Part shown: positions 17,222-26,049 of the stretch, piece by piece
Numbering within the stretch: the first letter of the stretch is position 1
How the letters are laid out: each line of letters begins with the position of its first letter
Assembly: GCA_051960215.1 (NCBI GenBank)
Contig: JBQCEN010000121.1
Location: 1-49,552, forward strand
DNA from: Pararhizobium_B sp051960215
GTDB taxonomy: Bacteria; Pseudomonadota; Alphaproteobacteria; Rhizobiales; Rhizobiaceae
Length of the DNA: 49,552 nucleotides
Direction: 5' to 3'
The notes under the pieces: generated by a model
What the model saw: the letters and a program-made list of their open reading frames with translations, nothing else
Databases searched by the model: none
Told to the model about the DNA's origin: nothing
Made by a program: the position numbers and the translations under genes

Positions 17222-18697
17222 ATGACAAGCCAGATCATCCCCGTCGACCCGTTCGACTACATCGTCTTTGGCGGCACAGGCGATCTCGCGGAGCGCAAGC
17301 TGCTCCCGGCCCTCTATCACCGCCAGGCTGCCGGCCAGCTCACCGAGCCGACGCGCATCATCGGCGCCTCGCGCTCCGAACTCAGCAACGAGGAATACCG
17401 CAAGTTCGCCCGCGAGGCGCTGCAGCACCACCTCGACAAGAAGGAATGCCAGAGCGACGAGGTCGAGAAGTTCCTCGAACGGCTCTTCTACGTCTCGATC
17501 GACGCGACGTCCGATCGCGGCTGGGACGAGCTCAAGGGCCTCCTCTCGGAGGATCCGCGGCGGATCCGCGCCTTCTATCTCGCCGTCGCGCCCTCGCTCT
17601 TCGGTGATTTCTCGGAGAAGATCAGCGATCACGGCCTCATCACCGAGAATACCCGCATCGTCGTCGAGAAGCCGATCGGCCGCGATCTCGCTTCGGCCAC
17701 CGCGCTCAACGACACGATCGGCGGGGTCTTCGACGAGAGCCAGATCTTCCGCATCGACCATTATCTCGGCAAGGAGACGGTGCAGAACCTGATGGCGCTG
17801 CGCTTCGCCAATGCGCTCTACGAGCCGCTCTGGAACTCCGCCCATATCGACCACGTGCAGATCACCGTCGCGGAAGCCGTCGGGCTCGAAGGCCGCGCCG
17901 GCTACTACGACAAGGCGGGAGCGCTGCGCGACATGGTGCAGAACCACATGCTGCAGTTGCTCTGCCTCGTCGCCATGGAGCCGCCGGCCTCGCTCGACGC
18001 CGACGCCGTCCACGACGAGAAGGTCAAGGTTCTCCGGAGCCTGAAGACGATCGACGCGAGCAATGTCGACAAGCTCACCGTGCGCGGCCAGTACAAGGCC
18101 GGCGCCTCGGCCGGCGGCGCGGTGCGCGGCTATATCGAGGAACTGGAGAACGGCGAATCGAACACCGAGACCTTCGTCGCCATCAAGGCGGAGATCGGCA
18201 ACTGGCGCTGGGCCGGCGTTCCCTTCTACCTGCGCACCGGCAAGAGGATGCCGGAGCGCGTCTCGGAGATCGTCATCGCCTTCAAGCCGATCCCGCATTC
18301 GATCTTCGACGACACGGCGGGGCGCGTCATGGCGAACCAGCTCGTCATCCGCCTGCAGCCGAACGAGGGCGTGCGCCAGTGGATGATGATCAAGGACCCG
18401 GGACCGGGCGGCATGCGCCTTCGCCACGTGCCGCTCGACATGACGTTCGCCGAGAGCTTCAAGGTCCGCAATCCCGACGCCTACGAACGGCTTCTCCTCG
18501 ACGTCGTCCGGGACAACCAGACGCTCTTCATGCGCCGCGACGAAGTCGAGGCGGCGTGGCGCTGGATCGATCCGATCCTGAAGGGCTGGGACGAGACCGG
18601 CCAGGGCGTGCAGGGCTATGTCGCCGGCACCTCGGGCCCGAGCCAGGCGATCGCCCTCATCGAACGCGACGGGAGGACCTGGCACGATGGACGTTAG
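17222..18697 (+). CDS. zwf: Glucose-6-phosphate 1-dehydrogenase
   Basis: It oxidises glucose-6-phosphate to 6-phosphogluconolactone with NADP+, the entry step of the Entner-Doudoroff and pentose phosphate routes. The 491-residue protein has the nucleotide-binding motif FGGTGDLAERKLLPAL (about residue 17) and the active-site signature RIDHYLGKETVQN. The ATG at 17222 gives the family's usual length; an upstream extension to 17156 is non-homologous. The ribosome site is weak (GGAAAG). It is the first gene of zwf-pgl-edd and overlaps pgl by 11 bases. Confidence 0.96.
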   Translation: MTSQIIPVDPFDYIVFGGTGDLAERKLLPALYHRQAAGQLTEPTRIIGASRSELSNEEYRKFAREALQHHLDKKECQSDEVEKFLERLFYVSIDATSDRGWDELKGLLSEDPRRIRAFYLAVAPSLFGDFSEKISDHGLITENTRIVVEKPIGRDLASATALNDTIGGVFDESQIFRIDHYLGKETVQNLMALRFANALYEPLWNSAHIDHVQITVAEAVGLEGRAGYYDKAGALRDMVQNHMLQLLCLVAMEPPASLDADAVHDEKVKVLRSLKTIDASNVDKLTVRGQYKAGASAGGAVRGYIEELENGESNTETFVAIKAEIGNWRWAGVPFYLRTGKRMPERVSEIVIAFKPIPHSIFDDTAGRVMANQLVIRLQPNEGVRQWMMIKDPGPGGMRLRHVPLDMTFAESFKVRNPDAYERLLLDVVRDNQTLFMRRDEVEAAWRWIDPILKGWDETGQGVQGYVAGTSGPSQAIALIERDGRTWHDGR

Positions 18698-19400
18698 CCT
18701 GCGCCCGATCTCGCTCCACAAGGCCGAAAGCCGCGAGGCGCTGGCCGAAACCCTGGCCGCCACGGTCGCGGTCGCCCTCGATGCGGCCATTGCCCGGCGT
18801 GGCGAAGCGTTGATCGCCGTTTCCGGCGGCTCGACGCCGAAGCTCTTCTTCGAGCGGCTCTCGAACGCGGAGCTTCCCTGGGAGAAGGTGACGATCACGC
18901 TCGTCGACGAGCGCTTCGTGCCGCCGGAGAGCGATCGATCCAATCACAGGCTCGTCGCCGAGCACCTGCTGAAGAACAAGGCCGCAGCCGCCCGCTTCAT
19001 CCCGCTCTACCAGCCGGTCGCGGACGTCGACGAGGCGGCCGGCCTTGCCGCGCAGGCGATCGACCGGCTGGCGCTGCCCTTCGACGTCGCCATCCTCGGC
19101 ATGGGCGCGGACGGGCACACCGCCTCCTTCTTCCCCCATGGCAACCACCTCGCCGCGGCGACCGACCTCGGCGGCACCCATTCCGTCGTTTCGATGGAGG
19201 CGCAGGATGCCGCCGAGCCGCGGCTGACGGTGACGCTGCCGCATCTGATCGGCGCCGGCCTGCTCATCCTCCACATCGAAGGGGCGGAGAAGATGCAGAC
19301 GCTCGAACGCGCACGGCAGGGCGGCAGCGCGGAGGACATGCCGATCCGCGCCGTGCTCGACCATGCGGAAAAGCCGCTCGACGTCTACTGGGCGGCCTGA
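18687..19400 (+). CDS. pgl: 6-phosphogluconolactonase
   Basis: It hydrolyses 6-phosphogluconolactone to 6-phosphogluconate. The 237-residue protein shows the sugar-phosphate isomerase-like fold motifs IAVSGGSTPKLFFERL, LVDERFVPPESDRSNHRL and ILGMGADGHTASFFP. The start ATG at 18687 lies inside the 3' end of zwf with GGGAGGA upstream, so translation is coupled. A longer frame to 18618 is inside zwf and has no support. It is the middle gene of zwf-pgl-edd. Confidence 0.95.
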   Translation: MDVSLRPISLHKAESREALAETLAATVAVALDAAIARRGEALIAVSGGSTPKLFFERLSNAELPWEKVTITLVDERFVPPESDRSNHRLVAEHLLKNKAAAARFIPLYQPVADVDEAAGLAAQAIDRLALPFDVAILGMGADGHTASFFPHGNHLAAATDLGGTHSVVSMEAQDAAEPRLTVTLPHLIGAGLLILHIEGAEKMQTLERARQGGSAEDMPIRAVLDHAEKPLDVYWAA

Positions 19401-19457
19401 GACTCATCCGGCCGCCGGTCCCCGCGCGACGGCGGGCCGAACCGAAGGACAGGAACG

Positions 19458-21275
19458 ATGTCAGCCGATCGACGCATCGAAGAGATCACGAGACGCATCG
19501 TTGAGCGCTCGAAGCCGCACCGCGAGGCCTATCTCGCGCGCGTTCGCGCCGCCGCGGAAGCGGCCCCCCGGCGCGCGACGCTCTCCTGCGGCAACCTCGC
19601 CCACGGCTTCGCGGCCTGCGCAACCGGCGACAAGGCCGCGCTTGCCGGCGACCGGGTGCCGAACCTCGGCATCATCACCGCCTATAACGACATGCTTTCG
19701 GCGCATCAGCCCTTCGAGACCTATCCGGCACTGATCCGCGAGGCGGCGCGCGAGGCGGGTGGCGTCGCGCAGGTCGCAGGCGGTGTGCCGGCGATGTGCG
19801 ACGGCGTCACGCAAGGCCAGGCGGGCATGGAGCTGTCGCTCTTCTCGCGCGACGTCATCGCGATGGCGGCGGCGATCGGCCTGTCGCATAACATGTTCGA
19901 CGCGGCCGTCTTCCTCGGCGTCTGCGACAAGATCGTGCCGGGCCTCGTCATCGCGGCACTGACCTTCGGGCATCTGCCGGCCGTCTTCATCCCCGCCGGG
20001 CCAATGACGAGCGGGCTCGAGAACGACGAGAAGGCGCGCGTCCGCCAGCTCTATGCGGAAGGCAAGGTGGGGCGCGACGCGCTCCTCGCAGCGGAATCGA
20101 CTTCCTATCACGGCCCCGGAACCTGCACCTTCTACGGAACGGCCAACTCCAACCAGATGCTGATGGAGATCATGGGGCTGCACCTGCCCGGCGCCTCCTT
20201 CGTCAATCCGGGCACGCCGCTTCGCGATGCCCTGACCAGGGAAGCGGCGAAGCGGGCGCTGGCGATCACCGCGCTCGGCAACGCGTATACGCCGGTCGGC
20301 GAGATGATCGACGAGCGCTCGGTCGTCAACGGCGTCGTCGGGCTGCATGCGACCGGTGGCTCCACGAACCATACGCTCCACCTCGTCGCGATGGCGCGGG
20401 CGGCCGGCATCCAGCTCACCTGGGAGGACATCTCGGACCTCTCCGACCACGTGCCGCTGCTTGCCCGCGTCTACCCGAACGGGCTGGCCGACGTGAACCA
20501 TTTCCACGCCGCGGGCGGCATGGGCTACCTGATCGGACAGATGCTGGAAAAGGGCCTGCTCCACGACGACGTCCGCACCGTCTGGGGTCGCGGGCTCCAG
20601 GCCTATGCCGTCGAGGCGGTGCTCGGCGCGGAGGGCACGGTGGCGCGGCAGCCTGCGGCGCGCGAGAGCCACGACCCGAAGGTCCTCGCGGCGATCGATA
20701 CGCCGTTCCAGAAGACCGGTGGCCTGAAGATGCTGACCGGCAACATCGGCAATGCGGTGATCAAGATCTCCGCCGTCAAGCCGGAGCGCCACGTGATCGA
20801 GGCGCCGGCGAAGATCTTCCACCACCAGGAGGAACTGCAGGCGGCGTTCAAGGCGGGCGAACTCGACACCGACTTCGTCGCCGTCATCCGGTTCCAGGGG
20901 CCGAAGGCGAACGGCATGCCGGAGCTCCACAAGCTGACGCCGGTCCTCGGCGTGCTGCAGGACCGCGGCCACCGTGTGGCGATGGTGACGGACGGGCGCA
21001 TGTCCGGCGCTTCCGGAAAGGTGCCGGCGGCGATCCACGTGACGCCGGAGGCCGTCGACGGCGGCCCGATCGCCCGCATCCGCGAAGGCGACATCATCCG
21101 CATCGACGCCGTCACCGGCCACTTGACGGTGCTTGTCGAGCCGGAGGAACTGCTCTCCCGCGAGCTCGCCTACCCCGACCTCAGCGCCAACGAGTTCGGC
21201 TGCGGCCGCGAACTCTTCGCGCCCTTCCGCGCCGTCGCCGGCGCGGCCGACCACGGGGCGAGCGTGCTCTACTGA
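19458..21275 (+). CDS. edd: 6-phosphogluconate dehydratase (Entner-Doudoroff)
   Basis: This Fe-S dehydratase converts 6-phosphogluconate to 2-keto-3-deoxy-6-phosphogluconate. It is 605 residues, full length for the IlvD/Edd family. Cluster cysteines are visible in GVPAMCDGVTQGQ and GVCDKIVPGL, and near the C end the family signature VTDGRMSGASGKVPAAIHV. Edd rather than dihydroxyacid dehydratase is supported by the operon with zwf and pgl and by the N-terminal block GNLAHGFAACATGDK. The aldolase Eda is not adjacent. Confidence 0.96.
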   Translation: MSADRRIEEITRRIVERSKPHREAYLARVRAAAEAAPRRATLSCGNLAHGFAACATGDKAALAGDRVPNLGIITAYNDMLSAHQPFETYPALIREAAREAGGVAQVAGGVPAMCDGVTQGQAGMELSLFSRDVIAMAAAIGLSHNMFDAAVFLGVCDKIVPGLVIAALTFGHLPAVFIPAGPMTSGLENDEKARVRQLYAEGKVGRDALLAAESTSYHGPGTCTFYGTANSNQMLMEIMGLHLPGASFVNPGTPLRDALTREAAKRALAITALGNAYTPVGEMIDERSVVNGVVGLHATGGSTNHTLHLVAMARAAGIQLTWEDISDLSDHVPLLARVYPNGLADVNHFHAAGGMGYLIGQMLEKGLLHDDVRTVWGRGLQAYAVEAVLGAEGTVARQPAARESHDPKVLAAIDTPFQKTGGLKMLTGNIGNAVIKISAVKPERHVIEAPAKIFHHQEELQAAFKAGELDTDFVAVIRFQGPKANGMPELHKLTPVLGVLQDRGHRVAMVTDGRMSGASGKVPAAIHVTPEAVDGGPIARIREGDIIRIDAVTGHLTVLVEPEELLSRELAYPDLSANEFGCGRELFAPFRAVAGAADHGASVLY

Positions 21276-21301
21276 CGCGCGGCCTTGCGTGGACGGTCGC
21301 G

Positions 21302-21697
21302 TCAGCCTTCCGCAAGCCTTTTCAAGGCCTCAAGGTCGCGCCTGATCCAACGCTCGTCTTCGGCAAAGCGTGCATCGTCCATGTCGGCCTGGCGAAAGAG
21401 CGTCAGCATGACCTCGGTGCCAGATCCGTTCTCGATGATCCTCAGCGGCACATAGACGATGCGGCCTTCTCCGAGGTCGACCCAATGGTCCATGACACCG
21501 AACGGATTGTGGGGCGAGAAGCGGATCCTGACGGGCCCTTCCGGCCCGCGCGCTGTCCACTCGCCGCCATCCTGCTCAAGTCCCGCCTCGCTCAGGCCGG
21601 AAGCCCATGTCGGAAAGACCTCCGGCCGCCAGAACCTTTCGTACACGTCGCGCCAATTGCGGTCGATCGAGACGGTTATGACCTTCGATTGAAGCAC
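21302..21697 (-). CDS. SRPBCC-family (START-like) protein
   Basis: The 131-residue protein has the profile of a small SRPBCC/polyketide-cyclase-like fold: N-terminal beta strand VITVSIDRNWRDVYERFWRPEVFPTW (in part), a central beta-rich part with WTARGPEGPVRIRFSP and HWVDLGEGRIVYVPLRII, and a C-terminal helix RWIRRDLEALKRLAEG. It starts at GTG with GAGGA 7 bases upstream. It is convergent with edd and stands alone. Such folds bind hydrophobic ligands; no function can be assigned. Confidence 0.65.
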   Translation of the reverse strand: MLQSKVITVSIDRNWRDVYERFWRPEVFPTWASGLSEAGLEQDGGEWTARGPEGPVRIRFSPHNPFGVMDHWVDLGEGRIVYVPLRIIENGSGTEVMLTLFRQADMDDARFAEDERWIRRDLEALKRLAEG

Positions 21698-21763
21698 TTG
21701 AGGATCCTCGCTCTCGCGGTTTTTGGCATTCTTGCCGAAGCCTGCGACCGAGCAAGTTGGAAA

Positions 21764-21791
21764 AGGGGCGCGGGCCTTTCCGCCCGCGCCC
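21764..21791 (-). terminator. Rho-independent terminator of the fasciclin gene
   Basis: An 11-bp perfect GC-rich stem (GGGGCGCGGGC/GCCCGCGCCCC) with a 6-base loop. On the minus strand it is followed by TTTTCC, 28 bases after the fasciclin stop. Confidence 0.75.
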
Positions 21792-21818
21792 CCTTCATTC
21801 CGAATCTATCAGGCCGTC

Positions 21819-22388
21819 TTACGGCAGCAGCACATGGTTGATGACGTGGATGACGCCGTTCGACTGGTTGACGTCGGCGGTCGTGATCATCGCCTTGTCG
21901 CCGTGCTTGTCGACGAGGGCGAGCCCTTTGCCGGCCTTCTCGACGGTCAGCGTCTCGCCGTTGACGGTCTTCAGCTTGTACTTGCCGTGGTGCATCTTGA
22001 CGTCGCGCATCAGCTCGGCGCTGGAGAGCTTGCCCGGCACGACATGATAGGTCAGGATCGCGGTCAGCTTCTCCTTGTTCTCCGGCTTCATCAGCGAAGC
22101 GACGGTGCCCTTCGGGAGCTTCTTGAAGGCGGCGTCGGTCGGCGCGAAGACGGTGAAGGGACCGGGGCCTTCGAGGGTCTTGACGAGACCGGCCTGCTTG
22201 ACGGCGGCGACCAGCGTCGTGTGGATCGGCGAGTTGACCGCGTTCTCGACGATGTTCTTGCTCGCATACATCGGCGCGCCGCCGACCTTCGGGTTTGCGA
22301 GTGCGGCGGCCGGCACAAAGGCCATACCGGCCGCGCCGAGAGCGAGGGCGGTCGAGACGCAGGCCGCGCGCAGGGATTTCGTGAACAT
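21819..22388 (-). CDS. Secreted fasciclin (FAS1) domain protein
   Basis: The 189-residue protein has an N-terminal signal peptide (hydrophobic core STALALGAAGMAFVPAAALA, cut near residue 31) and one FAS1 domain filling the rest. Motifs are FTVFAPTDAAFKKLP (the FAS1 H1-like block) and the terminal block NQSNGVIHVINHVLLP, with YHVVPGKL between. FAS1 proteins are extracellular adhesion or matrix proteins, often stress-induced in bacteria. The leader contains a hairpin that masks the ribosome site (see 22392-22427). It is monocistronic, with its own terminator. Confidence 0.92.
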   Translation of the reverse strand: MFTKSLRAACVSTALALGAAGMAFVPAAALANPKVGGAPMYASKNIVENAVNSPIHTTLVAAVKQAGLVKTLEGPGPFTVFAPTDAAFKKLPKGTVASLMKPENKEKLTAILTYHVVPGKLSSAELMRDVKMHHGKYKLKTVNGETLTVEKAGKGLALVDKHGDKAMITTADVNQSNGVIHVINHVLLP

Positions 22389-22391
22389 GTT

Positions 22392-22427
22392 ACCTCCACT
22401 TGGGTCGGGGTTGGTTGACGTGGAGGT
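22392..22427 (-). promoter_or_regulatory. Leader hairpin that sequesters the fasciclin ribosome-binding site
   Basis: On the minus strand ACCTCCAC is followed 20 bases later by its perfect complement GTGGAGGT, and then AACATG. The second arm contains the GGAGG Shine-Dalgarno sequence of the fasciclin gene, so pairing would hide it completely. The loop is C/A-rich and unstructured. The layout is that of a translational switch; what opens it is unknown. Confidence 0.6.
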
Positions 22428-22510
22428 TTACGGGGCCCTCGACTGGAAAGTTTTCGGACGCTGTTCACATTGAATTGATAGCTGCGCAAGCCGAAGCGCC
22501 GGCGAAACCT

Positions 22511-23599
22511 TCAGCCGCGAAGGCTCTGGCCGTTCTCGTCGAAGAGATGCATGCGGTCGCGGTCGGCGGTGAAGCGGACCGTCTGGCCACGTTCGAACCG
22601 GAGGATTCCCGGCAGCTTGACGATGATCGGCTCGTCCTTCGTCAGCCCCTCGATATAGAGCAGCGTGACCTCACCGAGCGCCTCGATGATGGAGATCGCG
22701 CCCTCGAAGAGGAAATCCTCGCCGTTGGCCGGACGCAGGTCTTCCGGCCGGACGCCGAAACTTACGCGCTTGCCGATCTCCGATGCATCGGAGGGGATGT
22801 CGAGCGCCACGGACTTGCCGCCGGCGAGTGTCACCCGCGTCGTCTGCCCCGTCTCCTCGATGGTCGCCGGAATGACGTTCATGGCGGGCGAGCCGATGAA
22901 GCGGGCGACGAAGAGATTGGCCGGCCGCTCATAGAGCTCTAGCGGCGCGCCGACCTGCTCGATGCTGCCGGCAGAGAGCACGACGATGCGGTCGGCGAGC
23001 GTCATCGCCTCGACCTGATCGTGGGTGACGTAGATCATCGTCGTGTCGGGCATCGCTTCCGAGAGCTTGGCGATCTCGATGCGAGTCGCCACACGCAACG
23101 CCGCATCGAGGTTCGACAGCGGTTCGTCGAACAGGAAGACCTTGGGATCACGGCAGATCGCCCGGCCGATCGCGACGCGCTGACGCTGGCCGCCCGAGAG
23201 CGCCTTCGGCAGCCGGTCGAGATAGGGCGTCAGTTGCAGGATCTCCGCCGCGTTCCTCACGCGCCGCTCGATCTCCGCCTTCGGCTCCTTGGCGATGCGC
23301 ATGCCGAAGGCCATGTTGTCGTAGACTGTCATGTGCGGGTAGAGCGCGTAGGACTGGAACACCATGGCGATGCCGCGCTTCGACGGCGGAATGTCGTTGA
23401 CCACCTGGTCGCCGATCTTCATCGTTCCGCCGGTGATCTCCTCCAGACCGGCGATCATCCGGAGAAGCGTGGACTTCCCGCAGCCGGACGGGCCGACGAA
23501 GACGACGAACTCGCCGTGCCGGATCTCCAGGTCGATGCCGTGGATGACGTCGACGCTGCCGTACGACTTGCGGATTTCCTTGAGGCTCAGCCCGGTCAT
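22511..23599 (-). CDS. aglK: Alpha-glucoside ABC transporter ATP-binding protein AglK (MalK/UgpC type)
   Basis: The 362-residue ATPase has Walker A GPSGCGKST, MVFQSYALYPHM, signature LSGGQRQRVAIGRAI, Walker B VFLFDEPLSNLD, switch His in YVTHDQVEAM, and a C-terminal TOBE/MalK-type regulatory domain (FGVRPEDLRP). I chose the ATG at 23599 with GGAGG 5 bases upstream; a 20-residue upstream extension has no ribosome site. It lies 152 bases downstream of aglG. In Sinorhizobium, as I recall, aglA (alpha-glucosidase) lies between them; here it does not. Confidence 0.85.
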   Translation of the reverse strand: MTGLSLKEIRKSYGSVDVIHGIDLEIRHGEFVVFVGPSGCGKSTLLRMIAGLEEITGGTMKIGDQVVNDIPPSKRGIAMVFQSYALYPHMTVYDNMAFGMRIAKEPKAEIERRVRNAAEILQLTPYLDRLPKALSGGQRQRVAIGRAICRDPKVFLFDEPLSNLDAALRVATRIEIAKLSEAMPDTTMIYVTHDQVEAMTLADRIVVLSAGSIEQVGAPLELYERPANLFVARFIGSPAMNVIPATIEETGQTTRVTLAGGKSVALDIPSDASEIGKRVSFGVRPEDLRPANGEDFLFEGAISIIEALGEVTLLYIEGLTKDEPIIVKLPGILRFERGQTVRFTADRDRMHLFDENGQSLRG

Positions 23600-23751
23600 C
23601 GCATCCTCCATGCGCTGATGTTGCTTTGGCCCTTCCGGAAAGGCGCCGGTCGCCGGCACCGGAGAGGCATGAGCATGATCGAGGTCAGACTAATTCATTC
23701 TGTCCGGAGGTCCACCCGCGCGCAGCAAAGGCGCCGGACGCGCCGACGATC

Positions 23752-24909
23752 TCATCCGCCCTTCACCGAACCCGCGAGCAGGCCGCGCACGAGGAAGCGC
23801 TGCAGCGCGAAGAAGACGATCAGCGGGACGACGATGGTGATGAAGGCCGAAGCCGTCAGGATCTCCCAGTTGTTGCCGCGCGAGCCGAGCAGGTTCACGA
23901 GCCGCGCCGTCAGCACCAGCTTGTCGTTGCCCGTGCCGAGGAAGACGAGGGCGACGAGCAGGTCGTTCCAGGTCCAGAGGAACTGGAAGATCGCGAAGGA
24001 GGCGAGCGCCGGGAAGGAGAGCGGCAGGATGATCTTGACGAAGATGTCGAAGTCGCTCGCGCCGTCGACGCGCGCCGATTCCATGATCTCGCGCGGCAGG
24101 CCCGCCCTGTAGTTGCGCAGGAGATAGATCGCGAGCGGCAGGCCGAAGCCTGTATGCGCCAGCCAAACGCCGACATAGGTCTGCGCCGGCACGCCGAAGA
24201 TATCGCCGATGCTGTTGTAGAAGCGCAGGAGCGGGATCAGCGACATCTGCAGCGGCACGACGAGGAGCCCGACGACGACCGCGATCAGCAGCGTTCGGCC
24301 GGGGAAGCGCATCCAGGCGAGCGCATAGGCGCAGAAGGCCGCGATCAGGATCGGGATGATCGTCGCCGGCACGGCGACCGTCAGCGAATTGATGAAGGAC
24401 TGGCCGATGCCCTCGGAGGTCAGCACCTCGCGGTAGTTGTCGAGGGTGAACTTCGGCGGCACGCTCGCCGAATAGAAGATGCGCTGCGTGCGGTCCGAGG
24501 TGACCGGCTTCGGCGAAGCGATGGTGTAGGAACCATCCGCCTCGACGGTCAGCTTGGCGCCGTCCGGGATCTCCACGGTGTCGCCGGGCTTGTTCGCCCG
24601 CGGCTTCATGATCGACGAGCCGAACGCCGAGACCGTGCCGGAGCCGTCGCCGAAGACATTGCCCGACAGCACGTACTCGTTCCCCTTCTGCCTGGCCGTG
24701 TTCAAGGGCGGCGTGCGGAAGGTCTCGTTCTGGGTGGAGGAGGAGAGCGCCGTCCACCAGCCGGAAACGGCGATCTGGTCCTTGTCGCGCAGCGACGAGA
24801 TCAGCAGTCCCGCCGTCGGGATCGTCCAGATGACGACGAGGAGCAGCACCGAGAGGTGGACGACGAGGAGAAGAGGCGAGGAGCGGCGCCGCCGGGCTTC
24901 AGCGTGCAT
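23752..24909 (-). CDS. aglG: Alpha-glucoside ABC transporter permease AglG
   Basis: The 385-residue permease is of the MalG family. A first membrane segment (VVHLSVLLLVVIWTIPTAGLLI) is followed by an unusually long periplasmic insert of about 130 residues (SGWWTALSSSTQNETFRTPP to FTLDNYREVL), then five segments. The EAA loop is EIMESARVDGASDFDIFVKIILP. The long insert, seen also in AglG homologues, explains the length compared with 280-300 residues for ordinary MalG proteins. The start is 1 base past the aglF stop, so the genes are coupled. Confidence 0.87.
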   Translation of the reverse strand: MHAEARRRRSSPLLLVVHLSVLLLVVIWTIPTAGLLISSLRDKDQIAVSGWWTALSSSTQNETFRTPPLNTARQKGNEYVLSGNVFGDGSGTVSAFGSSIMKPRANKPGDTVEIPDGAKLTVEADGSYTIASPKPVTSDRTQRIFYSASVPPKFTLDNYREVLTSEGIGQSFINSLTVAVPATIIPILIAAFCAYALAWMRFPGRTLLIAVVVGLLVVPLQMSLIPLLRFYNSIGDIFGVPAQTYVGVWLAHTGFGLPLAIYLLRNYRAGLPREIMESARVDGASDFDIFVKIILPLSFPALASFAIFQFLWTWNDLLVALVFLGTGNDKLVLTARLVNLLGSRGNNWEILTASAFITIVVPLIVFFALQRFLVRGLLAGSVKGG

Positions 24910-24910
24910 G

Positions 24911-25918
24911 TCAGCGCTCCATCTCTTTTCGTGCGTTGCGGATGTTCCAGATCATGATCGGCACGACGAGGATCATGATGACGAGCGCGATCGTCGCGCC
25001 GCGGCCAAAATCGCCGCCGCCGCGGAACATCCACTCGAACATGAGATTGGCGAGGACCTGGGTGTTCCACTGGCCGTTCGTCATGGCGAGCACGATGTCG
25101 AAGACCTTGAGGACGAGGATCGTGATCGTCGTCCAGACGACGGCGATCGTCCCCCAGATCTGCGGCACCATGATCTTGAAGAAAATCTGCACGCCGCTTG
25201 CGCCGTCGATGACCGCCGCCTCGATCGTCTCCTCTGGAATGGAGCGGAGCGCGGCCGACAGGATCACCATCGCGAAGCCCGTCTGGATCCAGATCAGGAT
25301 CACCATCAGGAGGATGCTGTTCCAGAAGGGGATGGTCATCCAGGCGTGCGGCTGTCCGCCGAAGAAGACCACGATGGCATTGAGCAGTCCGATCTGCTGG
25401 GAGCCGGCCGGCCGGAAATCGTAGATGAACTTCCAGATCACCGACGCGCCGACGAAGGAGATCGCCATCGGCATGAAGATCAGCGACTTGGCGATGTTGC
25501 CCCACCAGATGCGATCGGCAAGTGCGGCGATGACGAGGCCGAAGAAGGTCGACAGCGCCGGCACGATCAGGAGCCAGAGGAAGTTGTTGAGGATCGACTC
25601 GCGGAACTCCGGATCCTGCGTCAGCCAGACGTAGTTGGCGATGCCGACGAAGTTCGTACCCGCCTTGCCGTGGAAGCTCAGCCAGATCGATTCGACGACC
25701 GGGTAGACGAGATAGAGGCCGAGGATGACGATCGACGGCAGCATGAAGAGCCAGGGGCGGATAGCGTTGGCCCGCCTCAGGTTGTCCGAGGCCTTGGCGC
25801 CCGTCTTGCCCTTGTAGGGCAAAGCCCAGTCGAGCACCCAGTTCGTGCCGTAGAAATAGGCGGCCGCGCCGCACACGCCGATGACGACGGTGATCAGGGC
25901 ATACAGGATATGCTGCAT
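24911..25918 (-). CDS. aglF: Alpha-glucoside ABC transporter permease AglF
   Basis: The 335-residue permease is of the MalF family. It starts with an AglF-like N-terminal segment (ILYALITVVIGVCGAAAYFY), then a linker and the standard six-segment core. The EAA loop is EETIEAAVIDGASGVQIFFKIMVP. A strong ribosome site (GGAGGG) precedes the ATG. It lies 131 bases after aglE and directly before aglG. Assignment to the Agl system rests on the N-terminal segment, the AglG insert and the proximity to zwf-pgl-edd. Confidence 0.87.
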   Translation of the reverse strand: MQHILYALITVVIGVCGAAAYFYGTNWVLDWALPYKGKTGAKASDNLRRANAIRPWLFMLPSIVILGLYLVYPVVESIWLSFHGKAGTNFVGIANYVWLTQDPEFRESILNNFLWLLIVPALSTFFGLVIAALADRIWWGNIAKSLIFMPMAISFVGASVIWKFIYDFRPAGSQQIGLLNAIVVFFGGQPHAWMTIPFWNSILLMVILIWIQTGFAMVILSAALRSIPEETIEAAVIDGASGVQIFFKIMVPQIWGTIAVVWTTITILVLKVFDIVLAMTNGQWNTQVLANLMFEWMFRGGGDFGRGATIALVIMILVVPIMIWNIRNARKEMER

Positions 25919-26049
25919 GTCGCGTCCCTCCCCGGACGGCCGCGGCGGTGACGGGCGCGCGTCATGTGCGCCCGCCGACGGCCTCTCACATCGCCAGCCG
26001 GACCGCCCACCCGACGGTCCGGATCCTCCTCATGCCAGGCTGAGGCCCG

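Noticed and set aside
23600..23751. Possible remnant of aglA between aglG and aglK
   Set aside because: The 152 bases show no glycosidase-like peptide in any frame; only small GC palindromes are seen.
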